A DNA stretch of 64,000 bases from Datnioides undecimradiatus (taxonomy: Eukaryota > Chordata > Actinopteri > Lobotiformes > Datnioididae), in assembly GCA_008933995.1 (NCBI GenBank), contig WARS01000034.1, forward strand, positions 4,504,707-4,568,706, written 5' to 3'. The notes beneath the pieces were generated by a model that searched no databases, was not told the origin of the DNA, and saw only the letters and a list, made by a program, of their open reading frames with translations. Shown in pieces: positions 1-9,946 of the stretch (position 1 is the stretch's first letter; each line of letters starts with the position of its first letter). A program made the position numbers and the translations under genes.

Positions 1-796
1 ATTTGCTGAGGAGACATTTTTGTGCCAGTTGACATGTTGAATGTCTCAGGGTGATTAAGTCTGTTTTTTTTATGAGTACTTATTAAATTGGACTTGGCAG
101 TTTAAATCTGATGACCTGGTTGTGTTTCGACACCAGCAGCTGGGGTTTTCGGTTCTGATCTGGGTGTGTGAAGCAGGGGTGGATCTAGCAGGAGGCTTCG
201 GGGCAGCTATCGACCCCCCTACGGAGGTTTGGAATTTATGACTAAATACCTGAAAAACAAACACTTCTGCTGTACTTTGTGTTGTCTGTGTTGACTGAAT
301 TAACAAATGCTATCATCCTGACTCACTAAACGTATATGTATTGAGCATAGCAAATAAACCAACGACTAACAAAACCAGCAGTCTTTACCTCAAAGCACCA
401 TCGAGCCAATAGAGACCTGGCTCAAAGCTTGTTTCACAATCAAATACAAAGTCAGTGGATATGGTTATATACTGATGGGAACTTAAGTTATTCATCAGCA
501 TATTATTAATTCAGGTGAGAGGTGTCCAATTTAGATCTTTTTGTCTTTTTTTACCGATTGATCCAGATCTTGTATAAAGTCATACCCCACACAAACTACA
601 TCAGAAAGTTAGATACATTCAGATCACAACATATCACTGCCACATCATTAGAAAGTCACTTTTTCCTGTAGGTGAAAATACTGTAGCAACAACACCAAAG
701 CTTCTGTTTGGAGTCTCCAAAAATCAGCACTCTACACTCAGCTTCCATCAGAGCGTCCTCTCTTCACCACCAGCAGCGGTCCAAGCAAAGAGGGTC
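1..796. other. Region downstream of the HECW2 relic
   Basis: Nothing coding or repetitive could be supported here. It would correspond to the former HECW2 3' UTR and flank. Confidence 0.5.
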
Positions 797-925
797 TCAT
801 TCCAGCCCAGAGGTACTGGTCTCCTCCACGGCGGTCAGCATCTTCTCGTACGGCCTGGAGAAGACTGGGTACGCGGCCGGTCCAGCCCGTTAAAGCAGGT
901 ATGAGCTCTGGCCAGAGAGCGCGCA
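797..925 (-). pseudogene. HECW2 relic: last HECT exon with natural stop
   Basis: The minus strand reads YEKMLTAVEETSTSGLE followed by TGA (799-797). This is the conserved HECW C-terminus, where the family has ETSTFGLE. Upstream, ARAHTCFNGLD matches the segment around the active-site cysteine (HTCFN), so the thioester cysteine is still encoded. Between the two pieces the frame slips near the LDLPPYP motif, so they cannot be read together. No convincing splice acceptor is visible upstream. Confidence 0.75.
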
Positions 926-1083
926 AACCAAAGTGCTTTAAAGTGAGTGTGAAGTAGCTGTCAGTTAGCTTATCTTAGCATAAAGACTCTTTTACACTGT
1001 AGCTGACTTCGAGTACAGTTCTGGCTTCTCTTAACATTATTTCATTTTTTATCATTTGCAGATCTCATGATGAGATTTGATCA

Positions 1084-1248
<165 letters not shown>

Positions 1249-1590
1249 TTAACACTCATTTCTCTAAAGTTAACTTGAATGTCACTCTCACACTGAAATA
1301 CTCCATAATTTACATAATACTTCAAATAAAGCTGAAAATACAACTTCCTGTGTACTACCTGGGTATATTTACATTGCAAAATCCAAAATTTCCAAATATA
1401 TCAATACTGTTACAGTTACAGTGGTTAATGTTTGTATATGTTTACAGGAGGTAGGAAACATGCTTCATGTATTAGTCATTAGCTGTGCAGGTGTTTGGTC
1501 ATAAATCAGTGTATTTGACAAGTTCATAGTTTGCCCAGATGATGTTGCTATTCTAGCCTCTGCAGCTCATCCTCCCCATGCCATCCATAC

Positions 1591-1704
1591 CTCCTCTGTA
1601 CTCTGTTCCTCCAGTCCGACGGGTCAATCTCAGCCGTGCCGCGGATCGCCAGCTCCAGCTCCCCTGGCGTCAAACACAGACGCGAGCCTGGCATCCACCA
1701 CCAC
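1591..1704 (-). pseudogene. HECW2 relic: HECT exon with two indels
   Basis: The exon begins after a TTTTCTAG acceptor and reads [14 protein letters not shown]. An extra G then shifts the frame, and [19 protein letters not shown] continues in the next frame. A second indel shifts it again before TEYRGG and a GTATGG donor. The net shift is not a multiple of three, so the HECT domain is broken here. Confidence 0.8.
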
Positions 1705-1784
1705 CTAGAAAACAAACATATTAAGCTGCCACATTCTCTACAGTAATAATTTGACATATGTGTGAAAACTTCTGCAGGCCATGC

Positions 1785-1926
1785 CTCAGACAAGCCTCTG
1801 ACCAGGCTTTCAGTCTGCTGCACCACCCCTCTCTATCCTCCACTTTATCCGCTCGATGTATTCCTTCTTGTTCTTCTCAGATACAGGGATGTTGGCTCCA
1901 CTGGGCTTCAGCTCCCTTTCTGGTAT
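1785..1926 (-). pseudogene. HECW2 relic: HECT exon with frameshift and GC donor
   Basis: It reads [20 protein letters not shown] and on to [10 protein letters not shown]. One codon is missing in the family's ERMVKW motif. A single missing G in the GGGGTGGTG run then shifts the frame, and [13 protein letters not shown] continues in another frame. The donor is GAG|GCATGG, a GC instead of GT. GC donors are occasionally functional, so that point alone is not proof of decay. Confidence 0.8.
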
Positions 1927-2012
1927 CTAATGAAAATGCACACAAACACACTCTTAGATTTATCTTTCCTTTATCACATTAATCCTTCCTCTCTTTGGAA
2001 ACATGTGCTAAC

Positions 2013-2335
2013 CTGTCCAAAGACTTCTTCATTGACAGTAAAGGCGAGGTCCGGCCTGTCTTCAATGTCGTCGTCCTTCATCCACTGCAGTGACTGATGA
2101 AACTCCTCGTCCAGATACTCGAGGTCACTCAGGTCACAGGGACTACAAGGTGGAAGATCAGAGTGTAGGTCTATATGTGCATGTGGGACACGGTGAAAAT
2201 GAGTTTTAAAAAGGTGTCTGTGCACACGTGCAGACACACTGCACGTACATGCGCAGCAGTCGTTTATAGAAAGGTCTGGTGAAGAAGGCATACAGGAGGT
2301 ACTGGTGGATCAGAGCCAAACCCAGAATATGACCA
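2013..2335 (-). pseudogene. HECW2 relic: two best-preserved HECT exons
   Basis: Exon 2249-2335 reads [18 protein letters not shown] then [10 protein letters not shown]. Exon 2013-2142 reads [40 protein letters not shown] and VFGQ. The codon phase across the splice (AT|T, isoleucine) still matches. Substitutions at normally fixed sites include D to Y in QYLLDAFF. The acceptor of 2249-2335 sits next to a (TG)n tract and appears to have lost the first few exon codons (FRFS). Confidence 0.85.
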
Positions 2336-2431
2336 CTGAACCAGAAACACACACACACACATATATGTTAATACACATTATAGTAACCAGGATGCTATCG
2401 ATGGTATCTGAGCTCCATCTTTGTCTCTCAC

Positions 2432-2582
2432 CATTTGTGGTGATTGTCTATGAAGGCGGACATGGGGCTGATCTGGACGGTGTAGGTGTCGTTGGTTTCC
2501 AGCTTCCTGTAGAAGTTGCGCAGTTTGGCCTCCACGTCTCTCTTGTAGGGTGCCGGGGCTCTGGCGTTAGCTCTCTGAGTAC
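2432..2582 (-). pseudogene. HECW2 relic: fused exon with internal HECT deletion
   Basis: The exon reads [20 protein letters not shown] and RNFYRKLET, then passes directly to [20 protein letters not shown] and W before a GTGAGAG donor. In HECW2 these two parts are separated by roughly 75-80 residues of the HECT N-lobe (the [20 protein letters not shown] region onward) and by introns. The frame is open across the join, so a genomic deletion fused two distant exons. Confidence 0.85.
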
Positions 2583-2752
2583 CTGCTGGAGGAGGAACGT
2601 CAGTGCAGGGCTTGTTTTGTGTCGATTTACCTGCTTATCTCCGTTACATTTAATGGTTGATGTTGACACTGCATGTTACTGAATTGACTGGCCTTAATGT
2701 CAGTTTTCAGTACAGTGTATTAATGTGTGTGAGTCGTCTCTCAGTCTCCTAC

Positions 2753-3150
2753 CAGGCGAGTTTTGCAGGGAGGAGACAGGTGATCCCCGAGGTGACTGAC
2801 AGTAGCTGCGTAAGGCGTGAGGAGGCACGTGGGACAGAACTTCATCTTCAAACAGACTGACTTAAGCTGAAAGCAAGAGAGAAAGGAAGGAAATACTGTA
2901 CATTAAGGAAACGAGGAAGTGAAGAGGGAAAGTGATACACAGCTAACAGAATAAGGAAGGGTGCTAGACAGGGAAGTAAATTAGAAAAGGAAACATCAGG
3001 CAGGGAGGGAAACATGGAGGAAAAGAAGGAACGGAAGAAGGAAGCAGGTCTCACCTTTGCAGCATGACAAGGTCAGCTTAAGTCAGGCTGATGCCCCTGC
3101 AAGATCTCAAAGATGTTTGGTTGCTGTAGAAACGCCACAATCGTCGTACG
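2753..3150 (-). pseudogene. HECW2 relic: two exons before the HECT domain
   Basis: Exon 2753-2866 encodes [20 protein letters not shown] then [16 protein letters not shown], with a GTAGGAG donor. Exon 3055-3150 encodes AYDD, a small deletion, then [20 protein letters not shown]. It then jumps to a DLVML remnant, losing about 28 residues that normally lie between QPDL and ADLVMLL. Both the deletion and the indel break the frame. Splice signals are still recognisable. Confidence 0.8.
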
Positions 3151-3226
3151 CTGAAAGAGCAGACACATTCATGAGCATCAGATTTAATTTTTTTTGAAAA
3201 CATGTGTGTTCTGTTCATGTACTGAC

Positions 3227-3329
3227 CCACTGGTACAATGTCTTGGCACTGCCCCCTGTTGGCAGAGGTGAAGGTGCTGGAAGGCCACGGCAGGACGGGT
3301 GGGCCGGTGTGACGAGGGTCTTCACCCAC
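3227..3329 (-). pseudogene. HECW2 relic: [13 protein letters not shown] exon
   Basis: An open exon reads [20 protein letters not shown] and [14 protein letters not shown] between a CTGTAG acceptor and a GTCAGT donor. It matches the HECW2 linker between WW2 and the HECT domain. It is one of the few pieces with no visible lesion. Confidence 0.85.
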
Positions 3330-3406
3330 CTACAGAGGAGGTTTTAGTAGTTTAGCAGAGCAGTTAAAGCAGCTGTACAAGAACGTCAGCTGCATGTGTG
3401 TCTTAC

Positions 3407-3543
3407 CAGTCGTCTTGGGCTGACCTCGCCAGCACTGTGGCTACGTTGACAGGTCAGGTGTTGGCGGTGGGCCCGGGAGGCTCGGAGGCCGCATGCTCTG
3501 GAGAGGCAGTCGAGGGTCGATAAAGGTGGTCACGCGGCAGTTA
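3407..3543 (-). pseudogene. HECW2 relic: WW2 exon, 3' half (split by gypsy insertion)
   Basis: Directly beyond the retrotransposon end the minus strand reads [20 protein letters not shown]. This is the second beta strand of WW2 (family [16 protein letters not shown]) plus the linker. The linker continues as HRQHLTCQR and SHSAGEVSPRRL in other frames, then a GTAAGAC donor. At least two indels are present. Its missing 5' half is the 15-nt piece at 12006-12020. Confidence 0.85.
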
Positions 3544-3579
3544 TGTTAGTTAAGCTGGCAAGCATGAGGAACACGGGTT

Positions 3580-3619
<40 letters not shown>

Positions 3620-4141
3620 AAGCGGGTTTTATTTACCAAAAAATGCAAAGAAATATGTTTCAAGCAAATTCTAACAAATGCTGGATCCATAAAAGAGGTC
3701 AACCTAACAGAACTGTACTGAAAAAATACAAACTCAATTAACTTAACAGACCAACAAAAGACAAACAGACCCGCCAAACTGAACAAAGGGCACATATATA
3801 ATGGTTTATCAGGCCATTATTCTAACAAAAAGGGGGATAACAAACACTGCCACAAACTACAGAAAACAAAACCACACAGCCTGTCAGTAAAGAATATAAC
3901 TAACTACTAACTAAACAAAATAAAAAACTAACCGTCTAAAGAAATAGACTGTACAAACTAAACCCCTAACCCCCCCATGATGCAGCACCCCTTTAGTTCA
4001 GCCCAATTTGGCCACTCCCTCCACATAATGGCTGCACTTCCAGAGGCGGCCCCTGTATAATGTGCTTAAACTAAATAAGGGTAAAATTATTTAAATGGTG
4101 AAAAAAAACTAAAGTGTAGGTGCACAGGTGTGGCCATCACA
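3544..4141 (-). repeat. 3' LTR of the Gmr1-like element
   Basis: This block of about 598 bp begins TGTGATGGCCACA and ends CTAACA on the minus strand. Its first ~100 bp recur at 11880-12005: the segment around ATAATGTGCTTAAACTAAAT is found at both ends. A polyadenylation signal (AATAAA, about 3630) is followed by a run of 33 A on the minus strand (3614-3582), then ~38 bp to the element end. An A-run that long inside an LTR is unusual. Confidence 0.7.
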
Positions 4142-4142
4142 C

Positions 4143-4863
4143 ACTATCACACTATCATTGCCAGGGATGTGATGCACTGTGAACCGGAATGGTTGCATTG
4201 CAAGATACCACTGGGTAATTCAACCATTCGTGTCTTTCATCCTCTCCAGCCATTGTAATGCCCTGTGGTCAGTCTCCACAGTAAACTCTCTCCCCAGGAG
4301 GTAATACTTGAAGGAGTCCAGGGCCCACTTGACCGCCAAAGCTTCTTTCTCCACTGTTGAATAGTGGACCTCCCTGGGGAACAGCTTCCGAATGATGTAG
4401 GCCACAGGATGCTGGTCCTCTTCTGGCCCCTGCAGAAGCACAGCTCCCACACCTCTCTCAGATGCAGTTCTCAATATAACAGGTTTATCAAAATCTGGAC
4501 TGAAGAACAGGATTCTCACTCAGGGATTTCTGGAGATCCTTGAATCCCACTGGATGTGGTTGGGGCATTTTGAGCTGGCTGAGAAGTTCTGTATGAACTG
4601 ATGGTAAAAGCCTGCCATCCCAAGGAAAGATCTGAGCTGCTTCCTGGTTTGTGGTAGAGGACATGATTAAATTGCATGGACTTTATGAACTTGTGGCTTT
4701 ATCAACCCACCTCCAATGGTGAAGCCAAGGTATTCAGTTCCTTTTCTGGCGAGGGCACACTTTGCTGGATTGATTGTCAGGCCTGCTGCCCGCAGGTGCT
4801 CCAGGACTTCCTTCAGGTGTCTTATGTGCTCCTCCCAGGTGGCGCTGTAGATCATCAAGATAT
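4143..4863 (-). pseudogene. Gmr1-like RT C-terminal half and RNase H
   Basis: The stretch resumes with YLDD at the L2 border, then after an indel YSATWEEHIRHLKEVLEHLR and KGTEYLGFTIGGGLIKPQ. RNase H follows: VGAVLLQ, VEKEALAVKWALDSFKYYLL and TDHRALQWLERMKDTNG, then an in-frame TGA and ITQWYLAMQPFRFTVHHIPG. Relative to VPLT on the other side of the L2, roughly 45-50 RT residues are missing. The L2 insertion seems to have been accompanied by a target deletion, or a deletion happened later. Confidence 0.8.
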
Positions 4864-5094
4864 TCAATTTTATTTTATTTATATAGCGCCAATTCACAAC
4901 AAAAGTCATCTCAGGGCACTTTACAAACAGCAGGTCTAGACCACACTCATTACTATTAATTACACCCAACAGTTCCACCATGAGCAAGCACTTGGCAACA
5001 GTGGCCAAGAAAAACTTCCTTTTAACAGGCAGAAACCTTGGGCAGATCCTGGCTCTAGGTGGACAGACATCTGCCTTGACCAGTTGGGGGGAAG

Positions 5095-5126
5095 GAAGGA
5101 AGGAAAGAAAGAAAGAAAGAAAGAGG
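5095..5126. repeat. (GAAG/GAAA)n microsatellite inside the L2 3' region
   Basis: A short run of GAAGG then GAAA units lies within the L2 3' untranslated part. Confidence 0.8.
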
Positions 5127-8100
5127 TACAATATAGAATAATGACAGCAAATGGCAGCAGAGGACACGGGGCAAGTCGGTGGAGCCACAGATCAGATGTT
5201 CAGCTCTGGAGCCACAGGTATCTGTAGAGAGGTACAGAGAGAGAGACCAGAGAGAAACAAGCACAGCACTAGGGGAGAGAGGACAGAGAGTTAATGGTTA
5301 ATCTGTGATGGTTAAAATGAGTTTGAGGAGAGAGAGGGGAGAGGAGGATAGCTAAAGGCTTGGCCTCCCATTCTACTTTTGGAGATTCTGGGAACCACAA
5401 GCAAACCTGCACTCTGGGAGCGAAGTGATCTGTAGGGGTAATAGGGACTTAGCATCTCATTGAAGTACAATGGAGCTTGGCCATTAAGGGCCTTGTAGGT
5501 AAGGAAAAGGACTTTAAAATCTATTCTGGACGTTACATGAAGAGAAGCTAAAACTGGAGAAATATGATCTCTCTTGCTAATTCCCATCAGAACCCTTGCA
5601 GCAGCATTTTGGATGAGCTGGAGGCCTCGCAGTCGGACAACCCGACAACAAGGAATTACAATAGTCCAGCCTTGAGGTAACAAATGCGTGGACTAGCTTT
5701 TCAGTGTCACTTTTGGACAGGATACTCCTAATCTTAGCTATGTTGCGCAAGTGAAAGAAGGCAGTCCTAGTGACCTACCTAATATGGGACTGATAGAACA
5801 TATCCTGGTCAAATATGACTCCCAGGTTCCTCACGGTAGAACTGGAGGCCAGGGTAACACCATCCAAAGTGACTGCGAGGTCAGAAAACCTCTCTCTGAG
5901 GTGTTTAGGCCCAAACAAAATCACCTCAGTTTTGTCTGTATTTAGACGCAGAAAATTATAAATCATCCAGGCCTTAATCTCTGTCAGACATGTCTGAAGT
6001 CTGACTAATTGATCTGTTTCTTCCGGCTTCATAGATAAATATAGCTGCGTATCGTCCGCGTAGCAGTGGAAATTTATGTTGCGCTTCCTAATAATATTGC
6101 CTAGGGGAAGCATGTATAGGGAGAACAACAATGGTCCAAGCACAGAACCCTGTGGAACTCCATGATTAACCTTTGTGTGCAGTTATTAGAGTCGTTATTA
6201 ACAAGGACAAACTGGAATCTGTCGGATAGATAAGATTTAAACCAGCTTAGTGCTGTTCCTTTAATGCCAATGACATGTTCTAATCTCTGTAGTAGGATAT
6301 TGTGATCGATGGTGTCAAACGCAGCACTGAGGTCTAGCAGGACAAGTAAAGAGATGAGGCCATTGTCAGATGTTATTAGGAGGTCGTTGCTAACCTTAAC
6401 CAATGCTGTTTCTGTGCTGGGGTTTATTCTAAATCCTGACTGAAATGCTTCAAATAAACTGCTTCTCTGCAGGTGATCGCATAACTGATCAGCCACAGCC
6501 TTTTCAAGGATTTTAGAAATAAAGGGGAGGTTGGATATCGGTCTATAATGTGCTAAAACACCAGGGTCAAGAGAAGGCTTTTTGAGTAAAGGTTTGATGA
6601 CAGCAACCTTAAAAGCCTGTGGAACATAACTTGTAATAGTAATGACAGATTGATCTGGTCTAATATAGAAGTGCCAATCAGGGGCAAAACATCTTTGAGA
6701 AGACGAGTTGGGATGGGGTCCAAAAGACAGGTTGAGGGTTTGGATCTAATGATTGTTGAGGACAGTTCAGTGAGATCGATAGGAGAGAAATGGTCTAGAG
6801 ATAAATTAGGGCCTGCAGACATTTCAGGGGCCGCTGCAGTTGACACACACATGGATCTCTAACAGTTGAAGAGAGCACGTAATGAATTCTCTCTAATATC
6901 TATGATTTTACTAGTAAAGAAATTCATAAAGTCATTGCTGCTGAGAGCTGAGGGACTAGTTGGCTCAACAGAGCTGTGACTCTTTGTCAGCCTGGCTACA
7001 GTGCTGAACAGAAACCTGGGGTTGTTCCTATTTTCCTCTATTAATTTGGAATAATAGGCAGTTCTTGCCTTATGCAGGGCTGATTTGTATGTTATAATAC
7101 TATCTTCCCAGGAAAGGTGAAATTCTTCTATATTAGTGGATCGCCACTTCCTCTATAATTTTCATGCGGACTGTCTTAAAGTGCGTAACTGTGTCAAAAC
7201 AGGGAGCTAGCTTCCTCTGCTTGATGGCTTTCTTATTCTGTTTTATAGGGGCCACATTATTCAGTGCTGTGTGCAGTGTAGCTGCAGTATTATCAATAAG
7301 ATAATCTATATGTGCTGGACTAGTAGTTAGGCTGCTACCCTCTGTTGTAATGGCACGTGGCATAGAAGCCAAAAGAGACGGAATAATCTCCTTAAATTTG
7401 GAAACAGCATTATCAGAGAGACACCGACTGAAGGTAGTTTCCCTCCCAAAAGCTGAGAAGTTCATAATTGTAACCTAAAATGTTATTAAAAAAATGGTCA
7501 GATAAAAGAGGGTTCTGGGGAAACACTATTAAATGTTCAGTTTCTAAGCCATATATCAAAAGATCGAGGGTGTGATTAAAGCAGTGAGTAGGTTTGTTAA
7601 CATTTTGAAAAAAACAATTGAGTCTAATACTGAGTTAAATGCATTCCTAAGGCTGTCATTGGTGTCATCTACATGAATGTTGAAGTCACCCACTATGATT
7701 ACTTTATCTGAGCTTAGCACTAGTTGAGATAAGAAGTCAGGGAATTCAGATAAAAAAAAAAAAAAGCAGCAGGCGGACGATACACAACCACAAACAGAAC
7801 TGGTTTCTCTGAACTATCGTTAGGGTGGCAGAGACTCAGAGTGAGGGACTCAAATGTTTTAAACCCAGGCTTAGGTCTGGGATTGATTAATAATCCTGAG
7901 CGGTAGATTGCTGCCACTCCTCCTCCTCGGCCTGTGCTTCGAGGAATATGGTGATTAATGTGACTGGCAGGGGTCGACTCATTTAAACTAACGTATTCTT
8001 CCTCTTGCAGCCAGGTCTCAGTAAGACAAAATAAATCAATGCGATGATCGGTAATCAAATCATTTACTAACAGGGATTTAGACGCGAGAGATCTGATATT

Positions 8101-8337
8101 TAATAATCCACATTTTATTGTGGTGTGTTTAGGTCCAGATAACTTGGTGGTATTAATTCTTGTGAGGTTTTTATGAATAATACCTCTTGAATTTTTTGCC
8201 CCAGGTAGTTTGGGTGGACGAGTGACAGACAGTCTATAGGAAACTGGGGGTAGTGGTGGTCATGGGAGGGTGACAGCTCTAAAACTGCAGAGAAGCGTGT
8301 AAGACTGCAGCTCTGCCGCCTGGTCTGCTCTGGTTTG

Positions 8338-8925
8338 TCAGGTTTTAATATAATTTGCCATATTTCTAGAAATGAGAGCTGCTCCATCCAAAGTAGGATG
8401 AATACCATCTCTCCTAATGAGACCAGGTTTTCCCCAAAATGGTTTCCAATTATCTATAATGGCCACGTTTGCTGGACACCACCTTGACAGCCAGCGATGG
8501 AATGACGACATGCGGCTAAACATGTCGTCACTGGTCAGATTGGGCAGGGGTCCAGAGAAAACTACAGAGTCCGACATTGTTTTAGCAAACTTACACACCG
8601 AGTCAATGTTAATTTTAGTGACCTCCGACTGCCGTAACCAGATGTCATTTCCGCCGACATGAATAACAATTTTATTGAATCTACGTTTATCCTTAGCCAG
8701 CAATTTCAAATAGGATTCAACGTCGCCCGCTCTGGCCCTGGGGATGCATTTAACTGTGGTCGCCGGCGTCTCCAACTTCACATTGCGCAAAATAGAGCTG
8801 CCAATAACCAGAGTCTTTCCATCAGTGGGTGTGTCACTGAGTGGGGAAAATCTGTTGGAAACGTGAAGCGGTTGGTGGTGAACCGTGGGCCGTTGTTTCA
8901 GGCTACGTTTCCTTCGGACTGCCAC
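8338..8925 (-). pseudogene. L2 ORF1 with SGNH/GDSL esterase domain
   Basis: A 195-codon open stretch with the blocks of the SGNH hydrolase fold: [11 protein letters not shown] (nucleophile block), [10 protein letters not shown] (block III GxND) and [11 protein letters not shown] (block V DxxH). Esterase ORF1 proteins are typical of L2/CR1-group LINEs and are thought to help RNP function. This reading frame is still open, although the rest of the element is broken. Confidence 0.8.
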
Positions 8926-9069
8926 CCAGCCACCCTGGCTTCCCGGCTGCTCGGGAGCTGCTGGGGGACGGCTAACGGGAGCTACCCTGGGACCACTAGC
9001 GGAGGCTACACTGGACAGGTCCGCACCGGCTAATGGGGACTGGCTAGCTAACGCTACAGGTCAGAGGGT

Positions 9070-9878
9070 CAGAGGCACCTGCCAGTAGCCCTTGCAGAGG
9101 TCAATTGTGGTCAGGTATTTTGCTTTCCCTAAGCGCTCAATGAGGTCATCAATCCGTGGAGTGGGGTATGAATCAAACTTTGAGATGGAGTTCAGGTACC
9201 TGAAGTCAATACAGAAACAGATCTCTCCATCCTTCTTCAGGACCAAAACCACAGGATTACACCATTCACTTTTTGAAGGTTGAATTATTCCTAGGGACAA
9301 CATGAGGTCCACTTCCCTCTTCAGTGACACCAGGAGGCGCTCTGGTATCCTATAACTCATGCGCCTCACAGTTGCATCAGGTTTCAGTACAATATCACGC
9401 TCCACCAGATTTGTGCGACCTGGATAATCTTGGAATATTTCTGAGTTAATTAAAGTTTTCACCTGAGTCTGCTGGTCTTCAGAAAGGTGGCCCAAATCCA
9501 GGTCAGAGGATAGCGGTGCAGGTAGATACTGATCATCTACCTCCTCTTCCTCCCTCACAGCATGGATCAGCAACACCCTTGCTCCCTCCTCAGCCCGTGG
9601 AACCCATTCTTTGAGGTTCACATGAAGCACACAACTGGAGGGCCTGTGCCCTGGGCCAGAGACCTGATAGGTGATGGGCCCGAGCTTCTTCTGGACCTCA
9701 AAAGGCCCCTGCCACTTTGCCAGCAGCTTGCTGTCACTGGTTGGCAGCATGACCAGGACCATTTGACCTGGGTCAAAACTGACCGGGCTGACTGGTTATA
9801 CCAGGTCTTCTGGTATTGCTGGGCGCCCGCCATATGTGCCTCAGCCAGCTGACTCATCCTCTGGAGTTTCTCTCTCAT
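9070..9878 (-). pseudogene. Gmr1-like integrase C-terminus and RT N-terminal half
   Basis: Two frames carry the rest of integrase. One has EAHMAGAQQYQKTWYNQSAR. After a frameshift near 9780 the other has KLLAKWQGPFEV, the gypsy GPF/Y module. This runs into RT: SLGIIQPSKSEWCNPVVLV, CIDFRYLN and YLTTIDLCKGYWQVPLT. The RT stops there, where the L2 begins. Integrase followed directly by RT is the key evidence for the unusual pol order. Confidence 0.85.
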
Positions 9879-9946
9879 CTGTACAACATAAGAAATTATA
9901 TTAACAGGCCCCTCCCTCCTGTGATCCCCCTCCCAGGTCTCCCGTA

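Larger units (their letters stand above)
4864..9069 (-). mobile_element. L2-clade LINE nested in the gypsy RT
   Basis: This is a near full-length non-LTR retrotransposon of about 4.2 kb on the minus strand. ORF1 carries an SGNH/GDSL esterase, followed by endonuclease and reverse transcriptase pieces in several frames. Its 3' end is the fish L2 tail containing TATTTATATAGCGCC (reverse strand, about 4870-4895). RT motifs include LDLSAAFDTIDHNILL, WFKSYLSDR and [10 protein letters not shown]. The frames are broken many times (pieces at 7720-8058, 7133-7465, 6553-6852, 6101-6496, 5775-6143 and 5312-5683), so this copy is dead. It lies wholly inside the gypsy element and is therefore the younger insertion. 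Confidence 0.85.

Noticed and set aside
1591..3150. HECW2 frameshifts as simple sequencing errors
   Set aside because: The neighbouring genes have clean frames over 2.4 kb. The relic also has multi-codon deletions, nonsense codons and a transposon inside an exon, which base-calling errors would not produce.
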